Assembly (NCBI GenBank): GCA_021604825.1
Contig: BQJS01000138.1
Coordinates: forward strand, 1 to 13,000
DNA from: Phycisphaerae bacterium
Lineage (GTDB): Bacteria; Planctomycetota; Phycisphaerae; UBA1845
Length of the DNA stretch: 13,000 bases
Direction: 5' to 3'
Both the position numbers and the translations under genes were made by a program. The notes under the pieces are model-generated. The model searched no databases. It saw only the letters and a program-made list of their open reading frames with translations, and was not told the origin of the DNA. How positions within the stretch are numbered: position 1 is the stretch's first letter; each line of letters starts with the position of its first letter. Shown in pieces: positions 6,711-13,000 of the stretch.

Positions 6711-6816
6711 GGCGTTCGATTCTTGAAGTTCCTTACGTGGTTTGGGCTCGATTTCGTAGTCTCATTTTGACGCCCCGGCTGAATATAAGCTTGGGCGAAC
6801 TTAGAGGCCCCTGACC

Positions 6817-6820
6817 GGAG
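6817..6820 (+). promoter_or_regulatory. Ribosome binding site deciding the start at 6827
   Basis: GGAG touches the first possible ATG (6821) directly but lies 6 bases before the second in-frame ATG (6827), the right distance for initiation there. Confidence 0.55.
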
Positions 6821-6826
6821 ATGCCT

Positions 6827-7864
6827 ATGAAGACCCATCGCGATGACGTACTGACATTTGAGTATCCCGAACATTTGAAGCAGAAGCGGGGGATGTACTA
6901 TTTTGAGTCGAAGAATCGCGATGGTGTCTTGGAGATACTGACTCTCGAGTTGTCTTCTGACAACGCCGAAATCGACGATATTCGAGATTTCATTTTGAAC
7001 ACGCCGGAGGTGAGCGACGATACCGTCGAGCTCACAATCGTTCGGCGCGGAGAGTCGGGGATTCGGGCTGGTATGGTTGAGTTGCTGCTGCGAACACAGT
7101 GCCGGGTCCATGACCAGGATGGTTATGATTGGGAAATGATGTTCCCGGTTGGCAACATGATGGCCAACGTGAGCATCGTTAAGACGCCCGGAAATCATGA
7201 AGAAGATCAACCCATCTGGGAGCAGGCGATTCGAAGCATTCAACTATCGGGTGGCGCGTCTGATGAGGCGAGCGATCAAGGTATGGCGATGGAGGATGCT
7301 GGCGGTGGTGGAGTTGTCCTCGTGGAGTCTGATGAGCATTCACCACACGTTCTCCTGCCGGTGTCGCTGTGCGACGAGTGGCGGGGATTGAGCGAAGATG
7401 ACGTGATGGCCGACGGGTTCTTTGACCCATTCGCGGTTCTGGACGAAAGCACCGATGTCGGGGTGGCGCTGGGCGTACCCGAAGCGTTTGGGCTCATACC
7501 AATTGGGCAAGGGACTGCTCTGGTGGTGGCTGGGTCGCTGGCAACGGTATGCACCGTCGATGAATCAACCGGCTACCTGCGTCTCGCATCGATGAGCGAA
7601 GGAACGGGCGATGAAGCCGCGCAGGTTGACGCAGCGCTAGCCCCCGGTGGCAACGTGACGTTTGCCGATACCGGAAAGCAATGGGCGGTCGATGAAGAAC
7701 GATTGCTGCTGTTCGACGCCATCGGTTCAGAACCTTCGGCGGATGGGCAAGCAAACATGGTCCGAGTCAAGCCAGCAACGTTTCGACTCTTCTTCGCCGA
7801 ACAGGAAGTTGAAGGTGGGTTCGGGTGCATGGTTCATATTCTAGAGTTACGACCGCAGGCGTAA
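6827..7864 (+). CDS. Two-domain protein: DcrB/PsbP-like N-terminus joined to an Imm21-like immunity domain
   Basis: 345 residues from ATG 6827. Residues 8-140 begin with LTFEYPEHLKQ and end with WEQAIRSIQL, the way small DcrB/PsbP/Mog1-like alpha-beta domains begin and end (a Phe-x-Tyr-Pro opening, a final 'ixSixl' strand). A Gly/Asp/Glu linker (about 141-163) leads to a second domain. There, VVLVES..HVLLPVSLCDEWRG (163-187), FGLIPIGQGTALVV (221-234) and LLLFDAIGSE (293-302) follow the order I associate with Imm21, a family of predicted immunity proteins of polymorphic toxin systems. It has no signal peptide and should be cytosolic. In the toxin systems such proteins bind and block a cognate toxin; here no toxin gene is visible. 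The downstream EF-Tu-domain-like gene starts 20 bases after the stop, so both are probably co-transcribed. The domain calls are by eye: Imm21 moderately sure, the N-terminal domain less so. Confidence 0.65.
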   Translation: MKTHRDDVLTFEYPEHLKQKRGMYYFESKNRDGVLEILTLELSSDNAEIDDIRDFILNTPEVSDDTVELTIVRRGESGIRAGMVELLLRTQCRVHDQDGYDWEMMFPVGNMMANVSIVKTPGNHEEDQPIWEQAIRSIQLSGGASDEASDQGMAMEDAGGGGVVLVESDEHSPHVLLPVSLCDEWRGLSEDDVMADGFFDPFAVLDESTDVGVALGVPEAFGLIPIGQGTALVVAGSLATVCTVDESTGYLRLASMSEGTGDEAAQVDAALAPGGNVTFADTGKQWAVDEERLLLFDAIGSEPSADGQANMVRVKPATFRLFFAEQEVEGGFGCMVHILELRPQA

Positions 7865-7884
7865 GCACTGAATGAGGTCGCGTG

Positions 7885-8157
7885 ATGACCGCTCAGTTTC
7901 TCATCGAAAGTACGTTTCGCATACGGGGTCGAGGCCTCGTCGTGGCTGGCAAAACTGTCAGCGGCACGATCGAGGAGGGTATGACGTTCACGCTCCCAAC
8001 GATCGACGAACCCATGGTCATCGAATCGGTCAAAATGATCAGAAGCGTGCAACCCACCCGCTACGATGAAGGGTTGTTCTGCAAGGAAGTGAGTGAAGAA
8101 AACCAAGCCGCCTGGAGCAACCTGGACATCTCTGGATTGGAAATCACAGTCGGGTAG
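7885..8157 (+). CDS. Stand-alone EF-Tu domain-II-like beta-barrel protein
   Basis: 90 residues from ATG 7885, with GAGGT 7 bases upstream; a GTG one codon earlier is the alternative. The order of residues follows domain II of translational GTPases: FLIESTFRIRGRGLVVAGK (5-23) matches the FxIxGRGxVVxGRV segment of EF-Tu, GTIEEGM (27-33) the GxIxxGD turn, IESVKMIR (46-53) the VExxxx strand, GL (63-64) the xVGLLLRG region, and the closing LDISGLEITVG the 'I..GxVl..pG' strand. No GTPase domain (P-loop, NKxD) is present before or after it, so it cannot be a translation factor. In EF-Tu this barrel holds the aminoacyl end of tRNA; short proteins with only the barrel also occur in bacteria without a proven role. 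It follows the Imm21-like gene by 20 bases, which suggests a joint function. Fold assignment fairly good, function unknown. Confidence 0.7.
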   Translation: MTAQFLIESTFRIRGRGLVVAGKTVSGTIEEGMTFTLPTIDEPMVIESVKMIRSVQPTRYDEGLFCKEVSEENQAAWSNLDISGLEITVG

Positions 8158-8222
8158 TGGCTCGTCGAACTAAGATTAAACGCATGAAAATGAAATCGGT
8201 GGTGACAATATGGAGTTATCGC

Positions 8223-9080
8223 CTAGTCGTCGCTGGCTTCGTTCTGCATATTCTCGATTTCCTGCAGAATCATCTGTTGATGACTGGCCAGCTTTCCACC
8301 GGCAATTTCTTTGAATTGATCTGACGTCACGAATCCGACCCGTTTCTTGTGGGCGCAGATTAGGGCGTGCTCTCGCTCTTGAGACGCGAGTAAATCTTCC
8401 CTGCTTGTTATGCGAATTGGCTCGACGCCGTGATCGAGCATTATTTCTGCGTTCATTCGGCGATGTGTGTCGAGTAGTTCTTCGAATGACGTATCAACTG
8501 GCAATCTGTTCTTGGTTATCTCTGGACACGAGGTTATGCCTGGGCGGCCCAGCGTATTTTCTGTATTAAGAAATGTGTGGTTCGAGTATTCGGTTCCAAT
8601 ATCGATCGTCTTAATATTTCTTCCGATACTAGTACTTTTGCTGAATCGCGAGATAAGCCCCATGAGAATCCCCGTCAAGCCGCGAATCTTGACATGGTAA
8701 GCCGCGGCGGTGGTCGTGGAATCTTTGCTAACGAAGCATCGGATGAAGGTTCTCGTGTTCGGATAGATCCGACTCATTGAGAGAGATTCGACGTCTGCAA
8801 CAAACCGAAATCCCGCTTTCGCCATGTTTTCGGTTGCTTCGTCATAGAACGATCGGTCCAGCCATCGAAACTCGTCGGGTGAGGCATCCACGAACGCCAA
8901 CTCGCCGCTGTACAAACTCTTCGCTTCCTGGAGTATCTTCTTGGCACTGCGTTGCGATGCCTTTTTCATTGGTCGATCGCCGACGTAACGCTTTCGGAGA
9001 CGCTCCAAGAGGATGTAAAATGGAATGATAATTGCAAGGGTAATAAGGCCACTCAGAATAAATGAGGGTACTTCAAGCAT
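8223..9080 (-). CDS. Membrane-anchored protein of unknown function
   Basis: 285 residues from ATG 9080. A single hydrophobic helix (about 5-26, FILSGLITLAIIIPFYILL) is followed by the basic ERLRKRYVGDRPMKKASQR, so the bulk should lie in the cytoplasm with the helix as an N-terminal anchor. The soluble part reads as an alpha/beta domain (about 55-200: FVDASPDEFRWLDRSFYDEATENM, then strands such as RTFIRCFVS and AAAYHVKIRG), followed by a charged helical tail (from about 205: SFEELLDTHRRMNAEI, REHALICAHKKR, HQQMILQEIENMQ). No catalytic motif was recognised and I do not know the family. It is the last of the minus-strand genes and lies 195 bases after the phosphoesterase; it converges with the EF-Tu-domain-like gene. 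No clear ribosome site precedes the ATG, so the start is less sure than the frame. Confidence 0.7.
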   Translation of the reverse strand: MLEVPSFILSGLITLAIIIPFYILLERLRKRYVGDRPMKKASQRSAKKILQEAKSLYSGELAFVDASPDEFRWLDRSFYDEATENMAKAGFRFVADVESLSMSRIYPNTRTFIRCFVSKDSTTTAAAYHVKIRGLTGILMGLISRFSKSTSIGRNIKTIDIGTEYSNHTFLNTENTLGRPGITSCPEITKNRLPVDTSFEELLDTHRRMNAEIMLDHGVEPIRITSREDLLASQEREHALICAHKKRVGFVTSDQFKEIAGGKLASHQQMILQEIENMQNEASDD

Positions 9081-9184
9081 TGGTATCGGGCCCGCTAGAC
9101 TCTTAATGGTGAGCCTTCGTTGCAGAAATCAGGGTGCGCTCGCTATAGTTTATATCTAGCCATGCGCACGCAGGTGTTGCTGAT

Positions 9185-9244
9185 TACACATCAGTCCCAT
9201 CCTATTCGACCGATTCTGTTACTTCAATTCAAAACTGATGTGTA
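9185..9244. repeat. 11-base-pair inverted repeat, 38-base spacer
   Basis: TACACATCAGT (9185-9195) and ACTGATGTGTA (9234-9244) are exact reverse complements. They lie between the phosphoesterase stop and the unknown membrane-anchored gene. Neither side has a T-run, so it is not an ordinary terminator; two half-sites for a regulator or an RNA stem are both possible. Confidence 0.55.
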
Positions 9245-9275
9245 CTCACGAGTTGCGCGCCGCTTGGGCGTAGAC

Positions 9276-10199
9276 TCAGGCGATTGATGCCAACGGGCGG
9301 ATGGCGTTGACCAGGTCTTCGGTTTGGTATTTTTTTTTCAAATCGAACGGTAGCATCACGCCGTGGTTGTGGTCGCTGGCGATGATGATGAGTCTTTTGC
9401 CCACCACGTCGTAGCCCGTCTCTTGCGGCTGGTGTCCGCAGATGAAATTATCCACGTCGAAAATCTGGGCGAGATCGTTGAGTTGTTTCTCGGTCTGATG
9501 GCGGCCCCACACGAGTTGGTAGGCGCTGCCGCCGTCGCCGATGTCTTTTCCTCTGGGGGCTCGCTTGAGGACGGTGGGGTCGAAGGTGCGCATCATGTCG
9601 GGGCTTGGTAGTGAGTGCGTGATCATCACGCGGTTGGATGTTCGGACGGCCAGCGGATAGGACGCGATAAAATCGAGCAGTGCGTCGGCGACAATGATGT
9701 ATGACTCGCCGTAGGTCTGGCGCATCCCGGCTAGGAAGCTATAGGTCACGACTCGGCCCCCCTTGGTGATGTCTTGTTCGATGAGTTGGGCGAGTTCGTG
9801 GTTGCTTTGAATGAAGTGTACCTGGTCTGGGTATTCGGTCTTCCACCGGGCGGCTTCTAACAAGACTTCGTGCGACATGTCGTGGGCGTCGATGCCTTGG
9901 GGTTCTTCGTGGATGATTTCGTGGAGGACGATGTGGCGGGCCGGCGCGTGTTCGAGGTCGCAGTACTTGACGATGCGCTCGAAGTTGCGGCGGTGGCCAT
10001 GAATGTCACCGGTGACGACGAGTTGCCCGTAGTTGGGGAGCACGATGGTCGAGCCTTGCAGGCAATCCTCAGCCCGATTGAGTTGAGCGGCGGCGCGATA
10101 GGTGTCGGCGTCTTGTTGAATTCTCTGGGCTAAGTCGGTGCTCATGCGTGTCGAAGTTTCCAGGTGATGATTCGTTTCCAGGTGGTTATTCATACTCAC
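9276..10199 (-). CDS. PPP-like metallophosphoesterase
   Basis: Up to 307 residues from GTG 10199; ATG 10193 and ATG 10145 (MSTDLAQRI) are alternatives, none with a clear ribosome site. Calcineurin-like phosphoesterase motifs are present: LVVTGDIHGHRRNF (60-73) for metal motif I, SNHE (132-135) in place of GNHE, ITHSLPSP (193-200) with a metal-ligand His, WGRH (231-234) and CGHQPQ (254-259). The expected second motif GDxVDRG is missing: the segment at the right place reads HIVLHEIIHEEPQG (89-102), where His and Glu could stand in as ligands. The fold is that of Ser/Thr protein phosphatases and Ap4A hydrolases, so it probably removes phosphate from protein or from a small phosphoester in the cytosol. 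The kinase gene ends 74 bases upstream on the same strand, which makes a phosphorylation-dephosphorylation pair plausible. Enzyme class sure, substrate inferred. Confidence 0.85.
   Translation of the reverse strand: MSMNNHLETNHHLETSTRMSTDLAQRIQQDADTYRAAAQLNRAEDCLQGSTIVLPNYGQLVVTGDIHGHRRNFERIVKYCDLEHAPARHIVLHEIIHEEPQGIDAHDMSHEVLLEAARWKTEYPDQVHFIQSNHELAQLIEQDITKGGRVVTYSFLAGMRQTYGESYIIVADALLDFIASYPLAVRTSNRVMITHSLPSPDMMRTFDPTVLKRAPRGKDIGDGGSAYQLVWGRHQTEKQLNDLAQIFDVDNFICGHQPQETGYDVVGKRLIIIASDHNHGVMLPFDLKKKYQTEDLVNAIRPLASIA
10157..10192. repeat. Imperfect 18-base tandem repeat at the phosphoesterase start
   Basis: Two copies (10157-10174 and 10175-10192) agree at 15 of 18 positions and start with TTTCCAGGTG on the plus strand. 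In the frame they encode NNHLET-NHHLET at the far N-terminus, before the folded domain. If translation starts at ATG 10145 the repeat is untranslated leader. Confidence 0.6.
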
Positions 10200-10209
10200 A
10201 TCGTACGAT
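10200..10209. repeat. Perfect 10-base palindrome before the phosphoesterase
   Basis: ATCGTACGAT is self-complementary and lies directly upstream of the first possible start codon of the phosphoesterase. It could be an operator; no factor is known. Confidence 0.3.
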
Positions 10210-10273
10210 TGAATACGTCGCTCAAGGGTTCAATAAACGTTAGGTTTGTGCCAGATTCCGGCGGATTTTGCAA

Positions 10274-11158
10274 TTACTCCACGAGATCGATGCCGTCAGA
10301 TTCAGCTGATTGACTTGCCCGCTTGCTGGCTTTTAGATCTTCCAGTTTCTTCCGCCAAAGATTTTGCACGGTCTTGAGGCGGTTATCAACTTGAATCATA
10401 TCGTTGGGTCGATCTTGCGGGTTGGACTTGCAGCATTCCATGATCAGTTGGCTCAATGCCAGCGGAAATTTATCGTTGATCTCGCGCGGCGATCGCGGTG
10501 CGTCGGCGCGGCTGATATCTGCAGCCGACGTTCCGGCGATTTCCGTCGGATAGTTGATGCCGGTCAAAGCCCAATACATGGTGGCGCCGAGGTTGTACAC
10601 GTCGGTGCGCTGATCGAGATTTATGCGGCGAACTTGTTCCGGCGCGATGTAATCGGGCGTGCCCTGGATGCGTTTCTTGCGGTGTCCGATGGGGCAGCTT
10701 TGTCCGAAGTCGATGACTTTCACCACACCGTTGCGACCCAAGAGGATATTGTTGGGCTTGATGTCGGCATGGACATGACCGCTTTGATGAAGGGCGTGCA
10801 AACCGGAAGCGACTTTGCGGAAAATCGCAAAAAAATGTTCCAACCGATTGGGGCGATGTTGCTCGACGGTCAGCCCTTCGATGTACTCCATGACCATCAA
10901 GACTTCGACGGTTCGCAGCATCTTCTTGTTGCGATGAATCGAAATACACTGGCGAATGTGGGCATGCTCGAGCGGGTGGCAGACCTCGTATTCGGTTTCG
11001 ACCTGTTCGATGAAGCGCTGGTCATCGGGTTCGCGGCGGACGACGCGCTTGAGGGCGTAGTGTTTTCCGGTGGCTTGGTGGACCACGCGATGGATGACCG
11101 ACCGCGCACCTTGGCCCAGGACTTCAATCGAACCGTATCCGGGTAGCAGATCAGCCAA
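10274..11158 (-). CDS. Soluble Hanks-type Ser/Thr protein kinase
   Basis: 294 residues from TTG 11158; AGGGAG about 7 bases upstream supports this rare start and no other start was found in the frame. All kinase subdomains are visible: the Gly-rich loop LGQGARSVIHRV (14-25), ATP-binding Lys37 in YALKR, the catalytic loop HADIKPNN (130-137) with Asp132, Lys134 and Asn137, DFG (150-152), the GTPDYIAPEQ segment (166-175), Asp186 in TDVYNLG, and the late conserved Arg250. The catalytic loop has HAD where HRD is usual, so the Arg that normally reads activation-loop phosphorylation is absent. No membrane helix or PASTA/sensor domain follows; the tail (265-294) is charged and ends in QSAESDGIDLVE. 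The substrate may be a neighbour such as the channel. The kinase is followed by a phosphoesterase gene and preceded by the channel gene with a 143-base gap. Kinase identity is firm. Confidence 0.95.
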   Translation of the reverse strand: MADLLPGYGSIEVLGQGARSVIHRVVHQATGKHYALKRVVRREPDDQRFIEQVETEYEVCHPLEHAHIRQCISIHRNKKMLRTVEVLMVMEYIEGLTVEQHRPNRLEHFFAIFRKVASGLHALHQSGHVHADIKPNNILLGRNGVVKVIDFGQSCPIGHRKKRIQGTPDYIAPEQVRRINLDQRTDVYNLGATMYWALTGINYPTEIAGTSAADISRADAPRSPREINDKFPLALSQLIMECCKSNPQDRPNDMIQVDNRLKTVQNLWRKKLEDLKASKRASQSAESDGIDLVE

Positions 11159-11301
11159 CCCCAGTCTCCCTTCCCGCCTGACACATACCGTGTTGGACCG
11201 AAATCCCCCAAACCCCTCAGCTTCCGAGCATAAGTACGGCGCTTATCATAGTCATATTGGCCCCCTCGTCTATTTGCGGAATACACCCAGTTTGACGCGG
11301 G

Positions 11302-12285
11302 TCAGATGCTCAATCGTTCCAGTCGGTCAGACAATCCGCCGCGACCGATCACGATCAATTGATCGTCAACGTCAATGACTTCTTGCGGTCCGGGTCCGAA
11401 GACTTGGCGGCCATCGGCACGTTTGATAGCCACGACCATGACGTCAGCCCGCTCGCGGATGGCGGAATCTTTCAGCGCCTTGCCAGCCAGCGAGGATTGA
11501 TCATCGACTTGGTACTGAGCGATTTCGATGTCAACGCCCTTGGCGGCCATGTCGGCGAAGTCGACGACATGCGGGCGGCGCAAGAGACCGACAGCTTTGT
11601 TGGCACCGATGGTTTGGGGGCTGATGACGGCGTCGGCGCCGGCGCGTTTGAGCTTGGCTTCGGTCGACTTTTGCTCGGCGCGGGCGATGATCTTGAGCGT
11701 GGGGCAAAGACCCCGGGCAGAGAGGGTGACATAGACGTTGTCGGCATCGCTGGAAAGGCACGTGACCAGTGAACTAGCGTACTGAATGCCGGCTTCTTCC
11801 AAATCGTAGTCGTCCGTCGCATCGCCTTGAACGTGAAGCATCCCGCGCTCTTCAATTTCTTCGCTCATGATGGGATCGAGGATCACGCAATCGACGTCTT
11901 CGCGAACGAGTTGCAAGGCGATGTTCGAGCCCATGCGACCATAGCCACAGATGATGGTGTGGCCACGCAGCTTGTGGATTCTATCTTTCATTCGCAATCG
12001 CTCCCTATGTGAACGTAGCTCGCCGCCCACGACGATTGAAACAAGGTTTGCGATCGAAATGGCGACCGCGCTGTACCCAACGATGATGATGCAGATGGTC
12101 AGAATGCGTCCTGAGTCGTCCAAGGGGAAGACTTCATTGTAACCCACCGTCGAAAGCGTAATGACGGTCATGTAAAGTGAATCGAGAAACGGTTGATGTT
12201 CCAACACCATGAAGCCGGCGGTTCCGGTCATCTGCACGAGCAGGAGGACCGAGATCGAAATGAATAGACGTCGGCGTGGGCTCAT
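11302..12285 (-). CDS. Two-helix potassium channel with RCK/TrkA domain
   Basis: 327 residues from ATG 12285. Membrane helix 1 lies at about 7-27, a pore helix and the selectivity filter TVGYNE (46-51) follow, and helix 2 at about 61-86. Then comes a cytosolic RCK domain: TIICGYGRMGSNIA (110-123) is the dinucleotide-binding GxGxxG loop, with VILD (134-137) closing strand 2 in a sugar-contacting Asp and GDATD (154-158) typical of TrkA-N. DFADMAAKGVDIEIAQYQV to the end (about 242-327) matches TrkA-C. This is the MthK/KefC-like plan: a K+ channel gated by a ligand such as NAD(H), a nucleotide or Ca2+ at the RCK ring. The ATG overlaps the stop of the upstream transferase gene by 4 bases (ATGA), and GGAAG about 8 bases before gives a ribosome site inside that gene, so translation is likely coupled. 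Family secure, ligand unknown. Confidence 0.95.
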   Translation of the reverse strand: MSPRRRLFISISVLLLVQMTGTAGFMVLEHQPFLDSLYMTVITLSTVGYNEVFPLDDSGRILTICIIIVGYSAVAISIANLVSIVVGGELRSHRERLRMKDRIHKLRGHTIICGYGRMGSNIALQLVREDVDCVILDPIMSEEIEERGMLHVQGDATDDYDLEEAGIQYASSLVTCLSSDADNVYVTLSARGLCPTLKIIARAEQKSTEAKLKRAGADAVISPQTIGANKAVGLLRRPHVVDFADMAAKGVDIEIAQYQVDDQSSLAGKALKDSAIRERADVMVVAIKRADGRQVFGPGPQEVIDVDDQLIVIGRGGLSDRLERLSI

Positions 12286-13000
12286 TGTTGCGACTTCCGG
12301 TCGGCATCATTTGGTGTTGTGGCTGCCGGTGCGTGCTCAAGAATGGCGATCATCAACACGACGAAACAGCACTGCGCAAAGAGTAACGCGGCGAATGACC
12401 AGTCTACACGCGGTACGATGATTGCGGAAATGCCAGTTGCGCCGGTGGCGAGATAAATCGTGCAGACGGCTGCTCGAACGCTCATCCCGCGACGCACGAG
12501 GCGATGGGAAAAATGGCGCTGGTCTCCGCGAAACGGACTTTCGCCAACGCGAAGCCGATGAACCGTCACGCTGATCACGTCGTAAAGCGGAACGGCCAAC
12601 ACGATCAACGGAACCAGCACGCCGACGGGGGCCAATCCCTGCTCTGGGTCGTAAAACGTGGTCAAGATCGTGAGGATCGCCAGCAGGTATCCCACAACCA
12701 TACTGCCCGCGTCGCCCATGAATACTGATGCCGGCGCGAAGTTGAACATCAGGAATCCAAGCAGCGTTCCCACCAACACCCAAGCCATGATCGGGACGAA
12801 GATTTGCCCCGTCTGCGTGGCTGAACAAGCGAAGATGCTGGCTGCAATCGCCGCAACGCCAGCACTTAGCCCGTCCATGTTGTCGAGGAAGTTGAACGCA
12901 TTGATGATGAAGACGATCCAAAACACGGTCACCGTCGTGGAGACAACGGGCCCCATGGCCTCGACGGCTCGGACCTTGGAAATCAGCACGATCGCCAGCG
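12282..13000 (-). CDS. Polyprenyl-phosphate sugar-1-phosphate transferase (WecA/MraY family), N-terminus cut by window edge
   Basis: The frame is open to the right edge; 238 residues are visible, the C-terminal part of a protein that is usually about 320-400 long. Visible family marks, numbered from the GTG at 12989: INAFNFLDNMDGLSAG (29-44) is the NxxNxxDGxDGL motif with its Asp pair, FNFAPASVFMGDAGS (82-96) is a second conserved loop, and GDQRHFSHRLVRRG (155-168) corresponds to the C-terminal cytoplasmic His motif of WecA. Hydrophobic helices lie between these. The enzyme joins a sugar-1-phosphate (GlcNAc-1-P in WecA) from a UDP-sugar to undecaprenyl phosphate in the cytoplasmic membrane, the first step of surface polysaccharide or lipopolysaccharide building; which sugar is used cannot be told. 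The stop overlaps the start of the channel gene by 4 bases. The GTG at 12989 is internal, since the frame continues upstream. Confidence 0.92.
   Translation of the reverse strand, partial: LAIVLISKVRAVEAMGPVVSTTVTVFWIVFIINAFNFLDNMDGLSAGVAAIAASIFACSATQTGQIFVPIMAWVLVGTLLGFLMFNFAPASVFMGDAGSMVVGYLLAILTILTTFYDPEQGLAPVGVLVPLIVLAVPLYDVISVTVHRLRVGESPFRGDQRHFSHRLVRRGMSVRAAVCTIYLATGATGISAIIVPRVDWSFAALLFAQCCFVVLMIAILEHAPAATTPNDADRKSQQ

Noticed and set aside
6767..6789. TTGACG and TATAAG boxes before the Imm21-like gene
   Set aside because: The spacer is only 11 bases, too short for a sigma70-type promoter, and other pairings are poor.
10364..11146. 260-codon open frame antisense to the Ser/Thr kinase
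   Set aside because: The minus strand carries a complete kinase with all motifs; the plus frame shows none and is a product of codon bias.
11230..11246. ATAAG...CTTAT inverted repeat between the channel and kinase genes
   Set aside because: Five base pairs around 7 bases is expected by chance and it has no terminator tail.

Overview
The window looks like chromosomal DNA of a Gram-negative-type bacterium, most likely a planctomycete. This rests on gene content, not on a marker gene: moderately high GC, a eukaryotic-type citrate synthase, a Ser/Thr kinase beside a PPP-like phosphoesterase, a long LOG-family protein, loose operons, and envelope-polysaccharide genes at both ends. No rRNA, tRNA, CRISPR array, insertion sequence or prophage gene was seen.

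Left part (1-3746). A family-2 glycosyltransferase (minus strand, cut by the left edge) diverges from a plus-strand gene for a kinase-fold protein resembling lipopolysaccharide-core kinases; the two probably act on envelope glycans or lipids. A GNAT acetyltransferase (minus) converges on the kinase-like gene and diverges from a long LOG-family phosphoribohydrolase-like gene, which ends at the clearest intrinsic terminator of the window (3715-3746).

Middle part (3930-8157, all plus). A MerR-type regulator, possibly on a leaderless mRNA, is followed by citrate synthase. The 260 bases before citrate synthase carry several inverted repeats. Then come three small or medium accessory genes: a four-helix membrane protein of unknown function, a two-part protein whose C-terminal half resembles the Imm21 immunity family, and a 90-residue protein that looks like EF-Tu domain II on its own. 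The last two are 20 bases apart and form the least ordinary part of the window: a possible immunity-like pair with no visible toxin.

Right part (8223-13000, all minus). Reading in the direction of transcription: a WecA/MraY-type sugar-phosphate transferase (cut by the right edge), a two-helix potassium channel with an RCK/TrkA domain that overlaps it by 4 bases, a soluble Ser/Thr protein kinase, a PPP-like metallophosphoesterase with an altered second metal motif, and a membrane-anchored protein of unknown function. The channel and transferase look translationally coupled. The kinase and phosphoesterase, 74 bases apart, may form a reversible phosphorylation pair.

Several genes on the outer parts are visible only in part or need a start other than the longest reading frame; the entries say which start was chosen and why. 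Family assignments come from reading motifs by eye, without database searches.
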